Source: Sulfitobacter mediterraneus (GTDB lineage Bacteria > Pseudomonadota > Alphaproteobacteria > Rhodobacterales > Rhodobacteraceae). Taken from it: a stretch of DNA of 64,000 bases. This document shows positions 17,501-25,076 of this stretch, one piece after another. Position 1 is the first letter of the stretch. Each line of letters begins with the position of its first letter. The DNA lies in NCBI RefSeq assembly GCF_003054325.1, contig NZ_QBKU01000005.1, positions 124,001 to 188,000 on the forward strand. The letters are read 5' to 3'. The notes beneath the pieces are model-generated. The model was given only the letters and a program-made list of their open reading frames with translations, was not told where the DNA came from and did not search any database. The translations under genes were made by a program, and so were the position numbers.

Positions 17501-19978
17501 AACCGTGTGATTGAACGCAACGCAGTGACCGTGGATGCTGGCGAAAACATGATCCCGCTTACTGTCACCGATGAGTGGGGCAGTGGCGCTTACGTCACTG
17601 TGTCTTTGCTGCGGGGAATGGATGAAGCCGCCAGCCTGAACCCTGCCCGCGGTCTGGGCCTTGCCCACGCCGCCGTGCGCCCCGGCAAGCGGGCATTGTC
17701 CGTCAGTTTGAACGCGCCGGATGTTGTGGATGGGCAGGCAGGCACCCTGCGCGCCGCCGTTCATGTCGAGGGCGTGCAACCGGGCGAAACCGCCTATGTG
17801 ACGCTGGCGGCGGTAGACGTGGGCATATTGAACCTCACTGGGTTCAAAGCCCCGGACCCAAACGATCATTATTTTGGCCAGCGCCGTTTGGGCGTCGAGA
17901 TGCGCGATATCTATGGCCGTTTGATTGATGGGATGAACGGGGCGCTTGGCACGGTCAGGTCCGGCGGGGATGCCGCCGCAAGCGCACAGGTGCAATCGCC
18001 GCCCCCGACCGAAGAGCTGATGGCGTTTTTCACCGGTCCGGTCGCAGTGGGCCCCGATGGCCGCGCCGAGGTCGAGATCATTCGCCCTGCCTTTAACGGC
18101 ACAATCAAGCTGATGGCGGTGGCATGGTCCGCCAGCGGGGTTGGGAATGCCTCTGCTGATGTGATTGCCCGCGATCCGGTTGTGGTCACGGCCTCTTTGC
18201 CACGGTTCCTTGCCCCCGGTGATCAAAGTCGGATGTTGCTGGAATTGGTCCATGCCGAAGGGGCCTCCGGCCAGATGTCATTGCAAGCCTTTGCCGATGC
18301 GGGTGTGGCATTGGGTGATTTGCCAGAAGATGTAACCTTGCCCGAAAAAGGCAATTTGCGGATCAACGTGCCGGTCACAGGGCGCGAGATTGGCGATCAC
18401 TTGATCACTGTGTCCCTCACCACGCCAGATGGCAAAGAGCTGCGCAAAGTGCTGACTTTGCCGGTGCGCATCAACGATCCAGAGGTGGCCGTCACGCGAC
18501 AATTTTCGTTGGGCCAAGGTGAAACCTTCACCTTTGATGGCAATGTCTTTGCGGGCCTGCGCCCCGGCACCGCGTCGGCCACGCTGACGGCTGGCCCCTT
18601 GGCGCGGTTTGATGTGCCCGGCCTCTTGCGCCAGCTTGACCGCTATCCATACGGCTGCACCGAACAGGTCACTTCAAGCGCGATGCCGCTGCTTTACCTC
18701 AGTTCGGTTGCGCAATCGGCAGGCCTGGGAGAGCCCGCGCGGATCGAAGGCAAGATTGGCAAAGCCATTGAACGTGTGTTGAACCGGCAGGCCAGCAACG
18801 GTGCTTTTGGACTGTGGCGGGCGCAGTCCGGTGATTTCTGGCTGGATGCCTATGTCACCGATTTCCTGTCGCGGGCGCGGCGCGAAGGGCATGCGGTGCC
18901 GGATCTGGCGTTCTCGCTGGCAATGGACAACCTGCGCAACCGGATCAACTACGCCCCCGATTTTGATGCGGGCGGCGAAGATGTGGCATACGCTCTGTTG
19001 GTGCTGGCCCGCGAAGGTGCGGCGCAAATGGGTGACCTGCGCTATTATGCGGACACCAAAGCGGACGATTTTGGCACCCCGCTGGCTGCGGCGCAGTTGG
19101 GCGCGGCGTTGGCGGCCTATGGTGATCCGGTGCGAGCCGACATGATGTTCCGCAAGGCGGGATTGCTGTTGTTGCGGGATCGTGACCAACGCCAAGGGTG
19201 GCGCGATGACTATGGCACCAACCTGCGCGACACTGCAGCGGTCCTGAAACTCAGCGCCGAGGCGGGAAGTGCCGCGATTGATCCGGCCACATTGATCAGC
19301 TGGACCCGGCGGGAGACAGGCAGGCTTTCGACACAAGAAGCCGCTCAAGTTGTCTTGGCGGCCCATGCCCTGACCGGCCCGCAGGCCGTACCGAGGTTGG
19401 AGGTAGATGGCGCGGCGGTCAACGGTCCGTTGGTCAAACGGTTGACCGACCGTGCGCCCGCGACATCCCTGATCCGGAACCTTAGCGATGTGCCAATGGA
19501 TGTGACCCTGACTGCCTTTGGCGTGCCAGAGGTTGCGCCAGAAGCGGGCGGTTATGGCTACAGTGTGACCCGCCGCTATTTCACCATGGAGGGCAACTTG
19601 ATCGACGGGGCCATGCAGACCGGGGACCGCATGGTCGTCGTGATCGAAGTGACACCCTTTGAAGACATCGGCGCGCGGCTGATCGTCGATGATCCACTGC
19701 CCGCCGGGCTTGAGATCGACAACCCCAACCTGCTGCGCAGTGGTGAGATCGGCGCGTTAAGCTGGCTCAACACCAAGCCCGCCGAAAACGCCGAGTTCCG
19801 CAGTGACCGGTTCATTGCGGCGGTGAACCACCGCAAGGCAGAGCCGTTTCAACTGGCCTATATCGTCCGGGCCATAACGCCGGGGCAGTACCACCATCCG
19901 GCGGCCTTGGTCGAAGACATGTACCGCCCCGAATACCGCGCCACGACTGCCAGCGGCACATTGACCGTCCTGCCATGA
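14537..19978 (+). CDS. Alpha-2-macroglobulin family protein with PAN domain
   Basis: 1813 residues from the ATG at 14537, which has AAAGGGAG 6 bases upstream; the open frame extends further left but that part is antisense to the kinase. A signal peptide (LLKSLIVCIAAFAAPAWGQ) directs export; no lipobox is seen. A PAN/Apple-like domain with paired cysteines follows (residues about 30-100). Then come macroglobulin beta domains and a thioester site, YGCTEQ with Cys near 1374, in place of the more usual CLEQ. Bacterial members are thought to trap foreign proteases in the periplasm. It is ATGA-coupled to pbpC, the classic pairing. Confidence 0.93.
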   Translation: MPRLRLLKSLIVCIAAFAAPAWGQDALPDHRYLFTRDVDFYGADLTNQFDTTQAACERACSAQDACVAFTFNTRSNACFPKSALSDRHPYVGAVSARKVVTDPAILATQQARTDALDFLRQNDFGNARLQVLENARRFSFSDETADGLIGAMTLAKQGGNIRSALLWASQAAALTDRGDIWVQFAELSLKQADAAQDSGKKRQFRRDALKGAVNAYLRAQTPAIQVNALEVMSRALEVSRRGRDMIPALRLALTIAPRDDLELALDDAIGKYGFRVVEHRVDNNAAAPRICAEFSEKLVQIGVDYEPFVRIEGRGLAVQADGNQLCIDGVEHGARYDVTLREGLPAASGEALHRDLRLRLYVRDRAPHVRFGGRAYVLPRSEQAGIPVETVNLDTLDLKLRRVSDRNLVRAIRESYFGRPLSKYEDDQFSQTLAQDIWQGSGTVQNTLNVDMTTRLPLGDVLGQQPAGIYTLSASVPGQDPYDNPAATQWFVLSDLGISTMSGVDGMHVTVRRLADAQPLAGIELSLISRANAVLGKATTDADGFAQFPAGLSRGDGGSAPALLMAEDGALDVAFLPLTDPAFDLSDRGVEGHPPAPPIDVFMTTDRGAYRVGETIYATVLTRDAQAQAIDGLPVTAILKRPDGVEYSRSLSSDAKAGGHVIALPLGADVPRGAWRIDVLTDTTAPALASQTVLVEDFLPERIDFDLSLPNAPLRLTSAPPLTVQVDYLFGAPGANLSVEGDVRLRAKREIDGYPGYRFGRHDAVFRTQTRFIGNAVTDAEGKAVLPLTLPKLEQDPGLPMEVEMILRVAEGSGRPAERRLTKAVGSDMPMIGIKPLFEDVLAEGSDAAFDLIALDPQGQTMPMQVRWTLNKVETRYQWYQLYGNWEWEPTTRRTRAATGEIALGAEPVSVSAPTEWGEYELVVERIGNDYAAASVAFYSGWYGGDGSTDTPDRLEMSLDAESYAVGDPVRLRVAAKSAGVALVSVLSNRVIERNAVTVDAGENMIPLTVTDEWGSGAYVTVSLLRGMDEAASLNPARGLGLAHAAVRPGKRALSVSLNAPDVVDGQAGTLRAAVHVEGVQPGETAYVTLAAVDVGILNLTGFKAPDPNDHYFGQRRLGVEMRDIYGRLIDGMNGALGTVRSGGDAAASAQVQSPPPTEELMAFFTGPVAVGPDGRAEVEIIRPAFNGTIKLMAVAWSASGVGNASADVIARDPVVVTASLPRFLAPGDQSRMLLELVHAEGASGQMSLQAFADAGVALGDLPEDVTLPEKGNLRINVPVTGREIGDHLITVSLTTPDGKELRKVLTLPVRINDPEVAVTRQFSLGQGETFTFDGNVFAGLRPGTASATLTAGPLARFDVPGLLRQLDRYPYGCTEQVTSSAMPLLYLSSVAQSAGLGEPARIEGKIGKAIERVLNRQASNGAFGLWRAQSGDFWLDAYVTDFLSRARREGHAVPDLAFSLAMDNLRNRINYAPDFDAGGEDVAYALLVLAREGAAQMGDLRYYADTKADDFGTPLAAAQLGAALAAYGDPVRADMMFRKAGLLLLRDRDQRQGWRDDYGTNLRDTAAVLKLSAEAGSAAIDPATLISWTRRETGRLSTQEAAQVVLAAHALTGPQAVPRLEVDGAAVNGPLVKRLTDRAPATSLIRNLSDVPMDVTLTAFGVPEVAPEAGGYGYSVTRRYFTMEGNLIDGAMQTGDRMVVVIEVTPFEDIGARLIVDDPLPAGLEIDNPNLLRSGEIGALSWLNTKPAENAEFRSDRFIAAVNHRKAEPFQLAYIVRAITPGQYHHPAALVEDMYRPEYRATTASGTLTVLP

Positions 19979-21999
19979 TCCGCCGCTTTGGCCTTTTTGC
20001 CCTAGTCGGGCTTTTGGGCCTTGGCGCGGGGCTGCGTGACGGTTTTGACCGCTGGGTTGATGAAACGGTCGTGCCACCGGTGTTGGTGGAAACCTCTACC
20101 GAAGTCCGGGATCAGCACGGTGCGTTGATGCGGGTGTTTCCGGTCGAAGATGGCCGGGTACGGCTGGCAGTGACACTTGATCAGGTTGATCCTGGGTTCA
20201 TCGCCATGTTGCTTGCCTATGAGGACAAGCGTTTCTATCGGCACAGCGGTGTAGACCCCTTGGCGATATTGCGGGCGGCAGGCCAAGCGATATGGCAAGG
20301 CGAAATCGTTTCTGGCGGATCGACCCTGACAATGCAGGTGGCGCGGTTGTTGGAAAATTCCGGCACCGGGCGTTGGCATGGCAAACTGCGGCAAATCCGG
20401 CTGGCATTGGCGCTGGAACGGCAGTTGGACAAGGATCAAATCCTGTCGCTTTATCTGTTACATGCGCCTTATGGCGGCGCTGTTGAAGGGGTGCGCGCGG
20501 GATCGCTGGCATGGTTTGGCAAAGAACCCGCGCGATTGACCACGGCAGAAGCTGCGCTGTTGGTGGCCTTGCCGCAAGCCCCCGAGGTGCGGCGCCCCGA
20601 CCGCCATCCGGCACGCGCCGATGCGGCCCGCGCCCGTGTCCTGTACCGCACCAAAGCCGCCGCGCAAGACCACCTGCCAGAACTGCCAGATCGCATGGTG
20701 CCTTTCGTTCGCCGGGCGCCGCATCTGACAGATCGGATCGCGGCGGAAGATCCCTTGCGGCACCGTTTTGATCTGACGCTGGATGCGCAGCTGCAGGCGC
20801 AACTGGAAGCATTAGCCGCCCATGCCGTGCGCGGCCAGCCGCGCGGCGTGTCTGCTGCGATGCTGGTGGCAGATCATCGGACGGGGGCGATACTGGCCTC
20901 TGTCGGATCGCCGCAATACGCCGCGATTGGCGGCACCGCGGGGTTTGTCGATATGACCCGCGCAGTCAGATCGCCGGGATCGACGCTCAAACCCTTTGTC
21001 TATGGGCTGGCCTTTGATCAGGGGTTGGCGCACCCCGATACGTTGATCAACGATGCGCCCGTGGCCTTTGGCCGTTACGCGCCGCAGAATTTCGACGGCC
21101 AGTTCCGCGGTGAGTTGACAGTGCGCGAAGCGCTGCAATTGTCTCTGAACATCCCGCCTGTCCTGCTGACCCAAGAGCTGGGCGCGGCGCGGTTGATGGC
21201 GGGCCTAAGGGCCGGCGGCGCGGTGCCGCGCTTGTCTGGCAAACCGGGATTGGCCGTGGCGCTGGGCGGTGTGGGTCTCACGCTGGCCGATCTGGTACAA
21301 CTTTACGGAGCTTTGCCACAGGGCGGGCAGGCCGCACCACTTTATGTGATGCAAGGCGGCGCGCAGCAACCGCGCAACCCGATGATGAGCCGCGCCGCCG
21401 CATGGCAGGTCTCGCATATCCTTGCCAGCATCGCGCCGCCCAGTGGCACTGCCGCCCGTGCCGGGCAGATCGCCTATAAAACCGGAACGTCCTATGGGCA
21501 CAGGGATGCTTGGGCGATTGGTTTTGACGGATCACATGTGATTGGCGTCTGGCTGGGGCGTCCGGATGGCACACCGGTGCCGGGGGCTTTTGGCGGTGAT
21601 CTGGCCGCGCCAATCCTGTTTGAGTCCTTCGGTCGTCTGAAGTTCGCCCCCGATCCTTTGCCCGCGCCGCCCCCCGAAACCCTGATCGTCAGCACCGCAG
21701 CCTTGCCTGCGCCGCTGCAACGATTCCGCCCGCGCGATGCGGTGTTCGCCGGGGGTGCAAACCGCCCGGTGGTGACCTTTCCGCCGGACGGCGCGGTGCT
21801 GCGGCGCGGCCTTGATGGTGTGTCCCTGAAGCTGAGGGCCGGGGTGCTGCCCCTGACGGTGTTGGTGGACGGCGCACCGATGGTCACCGGATTGCAGCGC
21901 CGCGATGTGGTGCTGCCGCTGACATCACCGGGGTTTTCGCGCATTTCGGTGATTGATGCCAAGGGCCGGGCCGCGCAGGTGCAGATCAGGCTGGACTGA
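19975..21999 (+). CDS. pbpC: Penicillin-binding protein 1C
   Basis: 674 residues. An N-terminal membrane anchor precedes a GT51 glycosyltransferase domain (LLAYEDKRFYRHSGVDPLA, GGSTLTMQVARLL). The transpeptidase domain has SPGSTLKPFVYG (active Ser), SLNIPP and KTGTSYGHRDAW. The C-terminal tail PVVTFPPDGAVLRRG is the BiPBP_C beta domain found in PBP1C. It polymerises and may cross-link peptidoglycan. It is shorter than E. coli PbpC (about 770). Coupling to the macroglobulin gene suggests the two work together in repairing and guarding a breached wall. Confidence 0.95.
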   Translation: MIRRFGLFALVGLLGLGAGLRDGFDRWVDETVVPPVLVETSTEVRDQHGALMRVFPVEDGRVRLAVTLDQVDPGFIAMLLAYEDKRFYRHSGVDPLAILRAAGQAIWQGEIVSGGSTLTMQVARLLENSGTGRWHGKLRQIRLALALERQLDKDQILSLYLLHAPYGGAVEGVRAGSLAWFGKEPARLTTAEAALLVALPQAPEVRRPDRHPARADAARARVLYRTKAAAQDHLPELPDRMVPFVRRAPHLTDRIAAEDPLRHRFDLTLDAQLQAQLEALAAHAVRGQPRGVSAAMLVADHRTGAILASVGSPQYAAIGGTAGFVDMTRAVRSPGSTLKPFVYGLAFDQGLAHPDTLINDAPVAFGRYAPQNFDGQFRGELTVREALQLSLNIPPVLLTQELGAARLMAGLRAGGAVPRLSGKPGLAVALGGVGLTLADLVQLYGALPQGGQAAPLYVMQGGAQQPRNPMMSRAAAWQVSHILASIAPPSGTAARAGQIAYKTGTSYGHRDAWAIGFDGSHVIGVWLGRPDGTPVPGAFGGDLAAPILFESFGRLKFAPDPLPAPPPETLIVSTAALPAPLQRFRPRDAVFAGGANRPVVTFPPDGAVLRRGLDGVSLKLRAGVLPLTVLVDGAPMVTGLQRRDVVLPLTSPGFSRISVIDAKGRAAQVQIRLD

Positions 22000-22051
22000 C
22001 CTCGGCGCAGCTGTCACCAGTGGCACGATAGTCCAATTCAAGAGCCCCCGC

Positions 22052-22969
22052 ATGTCCCTCGCCCTGTCTGTTCTGCCGCTGATCCTGATCATCGCTCTGG
22101 GATATCTATTGGCCAAAAGCGAGGTGCTGCCCAAGGCGGATTGGAAGGGCATAGAAACACTGAGTTTTCGGGTGTTGATCCCTGCGGTTTTGATCCTGAC
22201 CTTGTCTCGCACAGATTTGTCTTTCGCGCTTTATGGCGGTGTCATGCAGGGGTTTCTGCTCACATGGGCGGTGATCGCTATTCTGGCGTTGATGCTGCGC
22301 CTGTTGCCGCGGGCGCGGCTTGCCAACCCCGGTTTCACCACGATCTTTCAGGCGGGCACCCGCTGGAACGCTTTTGTTGCCCTCGCCGCAGCAGAGCAAT
22401 TTTTGGGCGCTTCCGGGCTTGGTGTGATCGCCATCGCGATTGCGTTGTTGATCCCGACGATCAATGTGACCTGCATCATCGTCCTGACGGCGTTTGGCCC
22501 GCAATCAGCCAGCGCAGGACAGGTGATCAAGACCGTCGCAAAAAACCCGCTGGTCCAGGCCTGCGCGGCCGGGTTGGTGATCTATTTCAGCGGTATCACC
22601 TTGCCAATTCCGGTGATCGAAGCCCTCGATATGGTGGGCAGAGGCGCCTTGGCCGTCGGGTTGCTCGCCGTCGGAGCAGGCGTCAGTTTGCGGCGCTTAG
22701 GGCGCTGGGATTGGCGGTTGGGCACAGCCGTTTTGTTGCGGCCCTTGCTGGCCCCCGCCGTGTTCGCAGCCATCGCGGCGACGCTGGGCTTGAGCCCAGA
22801 ACAGACCTTGGCTGGTGTTCTGGTCTTTGCCGCACCTGCCGCATCGAATGGATACATCGTGGCCAAGCAGATGGGCGGGGATGCCGACCTTTATGCGGAT
22901 GTGCTGACGTGGCAAACTGTCCTGTCTTTGGCGGTGTTGCCGCTTTGGGCGGGCTATCTTCTGGGCTGA
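22052..22969 (+). CDS. AEC (auxin efflux carrier) family transporter
   Basis: 305 residues from the ATG at 22052; an upstream in-frame ATG lies inside pbpC. About ten hydrophobic segments. LPLILIIALGYLLAKSEVLPKADWKGIETLSFRVLIPAVLI is the usual AEC N-terminus, and the FQAGTRWNAFVALAAAEQFLG block and the late FAAPAASNGYIVAKQMGGDADL block bound the family's two halves. AEC proteins move small carboxylic acids such as malate or lactate; the substrate here is unknown. A paralogue lies at 58616-59545. Confidence 0.9.
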   Translation: MSLALSVLPLILIIALGYLLAKSEVLPKADWKGIETLSFRVLIPAVLILTLSRTDLSFALYGGVMQGFLLTWAVIAILALMLRLLPRARLANPGFTTIFQAGTRWNAFVALAAAEQFLGASGLGVIAIAIALLIPTINVTCIIVLTAFGPQSASAGQVIKTVAKNPLVQACAAGLVIYFSGITLPIPVIEALDMVGRGALAVGLLAVGAGVSLRRLGRWDWRLGTAVLLRPLLAPAVFAAIAATLGLSPEQTLAGVLVFAAPAASNGYIVAKQMGGDADLYADVLTWQTVLSLAVLPLWAGYLLG

Positions 22970-23040
22970 GTTTTGCCCATGCTGCGCCAAGACGGATCGC
23001 GGACATTGCCCCGCTCTGCGGTGCTGGATAGAACCTCGGT

Positions 23041-23691
23041 ATGAAACGCATTTTACCTCTGCTGCTAACCCTTGTGATGGCACAGCCCCTTGGCGCGCAT
23101 CCGCATGTGTTCATCGACACCGGGTTGACCCTTGCTTTTGGCCCGGAAGGGCGGTTGCAGCGGGTCAAAGTGATCTGGATCTATGATGCATTTTATTCGC
23201 TGTTGATCACTCAAGACATGGATCTGGATCAGGACGGAGATGGTTTGCTGAACCCGGATGAAAAGGCTGAACTCACCGGCTTTGACATGCAATGGGTGGA
23301 GGGGTTCAACGGTGATCTGGTGATCACACAAGAGGGGCGGGAACTGGCCCTGTCAGGACCACAGGACGTGACCGCAACCTTTGTCGAGGGCCAAATCGTG
23401 ACGACCCATTGGCGCGATGTGACCCAAGACACTGCTGGCAGCGGCACATATGAAGTCACGCCCTATGATGCCAGCTATTACACGGCATACGAAGTGACGC
23501 TGCCCGTAGAAATTTTGGGCGCGGATCAATGCCGCAGCCGCATTGCGATGCCTGACATCACCGCCGATCTTGATGCCTTGCGTCAGGAACTGTTTGCCCT
23601 CGACCGCCAAACCCAACCCGAGGACGCAGGGCTCCCGAATATTGGCGCAAAGTTCGCCGACAAAGTGGTTGTGACATGCGCCTCCTCCTGA
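23041..23691 (+). CDS. DUF1007 periplasmic protein with EF-hand loop
   Basis: 216 residues with a signal peptide ending before HPHVFIDTG, leaving a mature N-terminal His-x-His that could bind metal. DUF1007 hallmarks follow: VKVIWIYDAFYSLLITQDMD, then DQDGDGLLNPDE, a full 12-residue EF-hand loop with acidic residues at 1, 3, 5 and 12. The gene overlaps the NicO exporter gene by 16 bp. DUF1007 proteins are commonly paired with NicO transporters and may act as a periplasmic metal-binding partner; direct proof is lacking. Confidence 0.84.
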   Translation: MKRILPLLLTLVMAQPLGAHPHVFIDTGLTLAFGPEGRLQRVKVIWIYDAFYSLLITQDMDLDQDGDGLLNPDEKAELTGFDMQWVEGFNGDLVITQEGRELALSGPQDVTATFVEGQIVTTHWRDVTQDTAGSGTYEVTPYDASYYTAYEVTLPVEILGADQCRSRIAMPDITADLDALRQELFALDRQTQPEDAGLPNIGAKFADKVVVTCASS

Positions 23692-24605
23692 GTTTGATCG
23701 CCGCTGCTGTGCTTGCGCTGTTGCTGGCGCTTTGGGCCATGGGCGGTGTTGATGCCATCGGCCAATGGGCCGCCGTGCAGCAACGCGGCTTTCAGAACAC
23801 CATCGCTCTAGCGCTGCGGGCCGCGCGTGCGGGCGAAAGCGGTGCAGTTATTACTTTGCTCGGCGCCTGTTTCGCCTATGGTCTGGCCCATGCGGCAGGG
23901 CCGGGGCATGGCAAGGTCTTGATCGGCGGATATGGATTTGGCCGCGCTGTGCCGATGCTGCGGCTATCAGTGATCGCGCTTTTGGCTTCATTGGGGCAGG
24001 CTGTGACGGCGGTGGTTCTGGTCTATGCTGGCGTTCTGATCCTGAACCTTGGCCGCGACAGCATGATCGGGATCACGGAACAGATTATGGCACCGGTCAG
24101 CTATGGCGCCATTGCCCTGATCGGGCTTTGGCTTTTGTGGCGTGGCTTGCGCAGGATGATGGGGCGGCGCGAAACCCACACCCACGGTCACGACCATGCC
24201 CACAATCACAACCCTAACCACGATCACGGTGCAGAGGTCTGCGGTCATTGCGGACACGCTCATGGGCCGACCTTGGAACAAGTCGGGAAAGCGAATGATC
24301 TGCGAGCCGCGCTGGCTTTGATTGCCGGGATCGCCGTGCGCCCCTGCACGGGCGCGCTGTTTGTCTTGATCATCACGTGGCAAATGGGCATCGGGCCGCT
24401 GGGCGTTGCGGGCGCATTTGTCATGGCCTTCGGAACCGCTTTGATCACAATTGCCGTGGGGCTGGCCGCCGCCGGGTTGCGGGGCGGGCTGCTGGCGGGT
24501 CTCGCCGGATCGACCCGTCTGGCGCAGGCTGCATCGGTGGTCGAAACCCTTGCCGGAGCGGTGGTTTTTGCGATTGCCCTTACATTGCTACTCCGGGCGC
24601 TCTGA
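23676..24605 (+). CDS. NicO/RcnA-type nickel/cobalt exporter
   Basis: 309 residues, six or seven membrane segments. ACFAYGLAHAAGPGHGKVLIGGYGFGRAV holds the HAxxPGHGK-type metal motif of the family. A cytoplasmic loop (about residues 167-205) is packed with His (HTHGHDHAHNHN, DHGAEVCGHCGHAHG), typical of metal sensing or buffering. GIAVRPCTGALFVLIITWQMG is the second conserved block. RcnA-like proteins export Ni2+ and Co2+. The organism makes cobalamin, so control of cobalt load is a natural role. No cobalamin riboswitch fits in the 71 bp upstream of the gene pair. Confidence 0.9.
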   Translation: MRLLLSLIAAAVLALLLALWAMGGVDAIGQWAAVQQRGFQNTIALALRAARAGESGAVITLLGACFAYGLAHAAGPGHGKVLIGGYGFGRAVPMLRLSVIALLASLGQAVTAVVLVYAGVLILNLGRDSMIGITEQIMAPVSYGAIALIGLWLLWRGLRRMMGRRETHTHGHDHAHNHNPNHDHGAEVCGHCGHAHGPTLEQVGKANDLRAALALIAGIAVRPCTGALFVLIITWQMGIGPLGVAGAFVMAFGTALITIAVGLAAAGLRGGLLAGLAGSTRLAQAASVVETLAGAVVFAIALTLLLRAL

Positions 24606-24623
24606 CGCGGCAGGTCATTGTGA

Positions 24624-25076
24624 TCAGGACGGCTGGTCCAGCCGCAGGATCATTCCGTGCTTTTCATCAGCGTTGTATCCAAGGCGTTCGTAGAATCCTT
24701 TGGCGTCATTGTCCCGCCCGGTCAGCAGCATGATCTTGTAGGCGCTAGCGGCCTGCGCTGTTTCGGCAAGCGCGGCCATCACCGCCCGAGCACAGCCCTT
24801 GCCCCGCGCGTCCGGCAAGGTCACGACATTTTCAATCAGCCCAAAGGGGCGACCATGATAGGTCATGTTTGGCATCAAATGCAGGGTCGCCATGCTCACG
24901 ATGCGGCCTGCCTGTGCGGCACCCATAACTGTGGTGCCCGGATGGCTGAGCAGTTGGGCAAATGCGCCAAGACCGTCTTCGAAACTGATCAAACTGTCGC
25001 CCGTGGAAAGCGCCGCGTAGAGTTGCCGTGCATCGGCATAGTCGGAGACGGTCAAAGGACGGCAAGACAACGTCAC
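24624..25076 (-). CDS. GNAT family N-acetyltransferase
   Basis: 150 residues from a GTG at 25076 that overlaps the upstream stop (GTGA) and has GAGGGG before it; a longer frame to 25139 would run deep into that gene. LIENVVTLPDARGKGCARAVMAAL is the GNAT motif A with the acetyl-CoA loop, and AYKIMLLTGRDNDAKGFYERLGY is motif B. Substrate unknown. It is the last gene of the MoxR cluster transcript, but a functional link is not evident. Confidence 0.85.
   Translation of the reverse strand: MTLSCRPLTVSDYADARQLYAALSTGDSLISFEDGLGAFAQLLSHPGTTVMGAAQAGRIVSMATLHLMPNMTYHGRPFGLIENVVTLPDARGKGCARAVMAALAETAQAASAYKIMLLTGRDNDAKGFYERLGYNADEKHGMILRLDQPS

Noticed and set aside
16973-18253. Long minus-strand open frame (426 codons) opposite the macroglobulin gene
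   Set aside because: It is the codon-bias shadow of a well-supported gene, His/Gln/Arg-rich without a recognisable domain.
22970-23040. Possible cobalamin riboswitch before the DUF1007-NicO pair
   Set aside because: Only 71 bp are available and no B12-box was seen; a cobalamin riboswitch needs about 200 bases.
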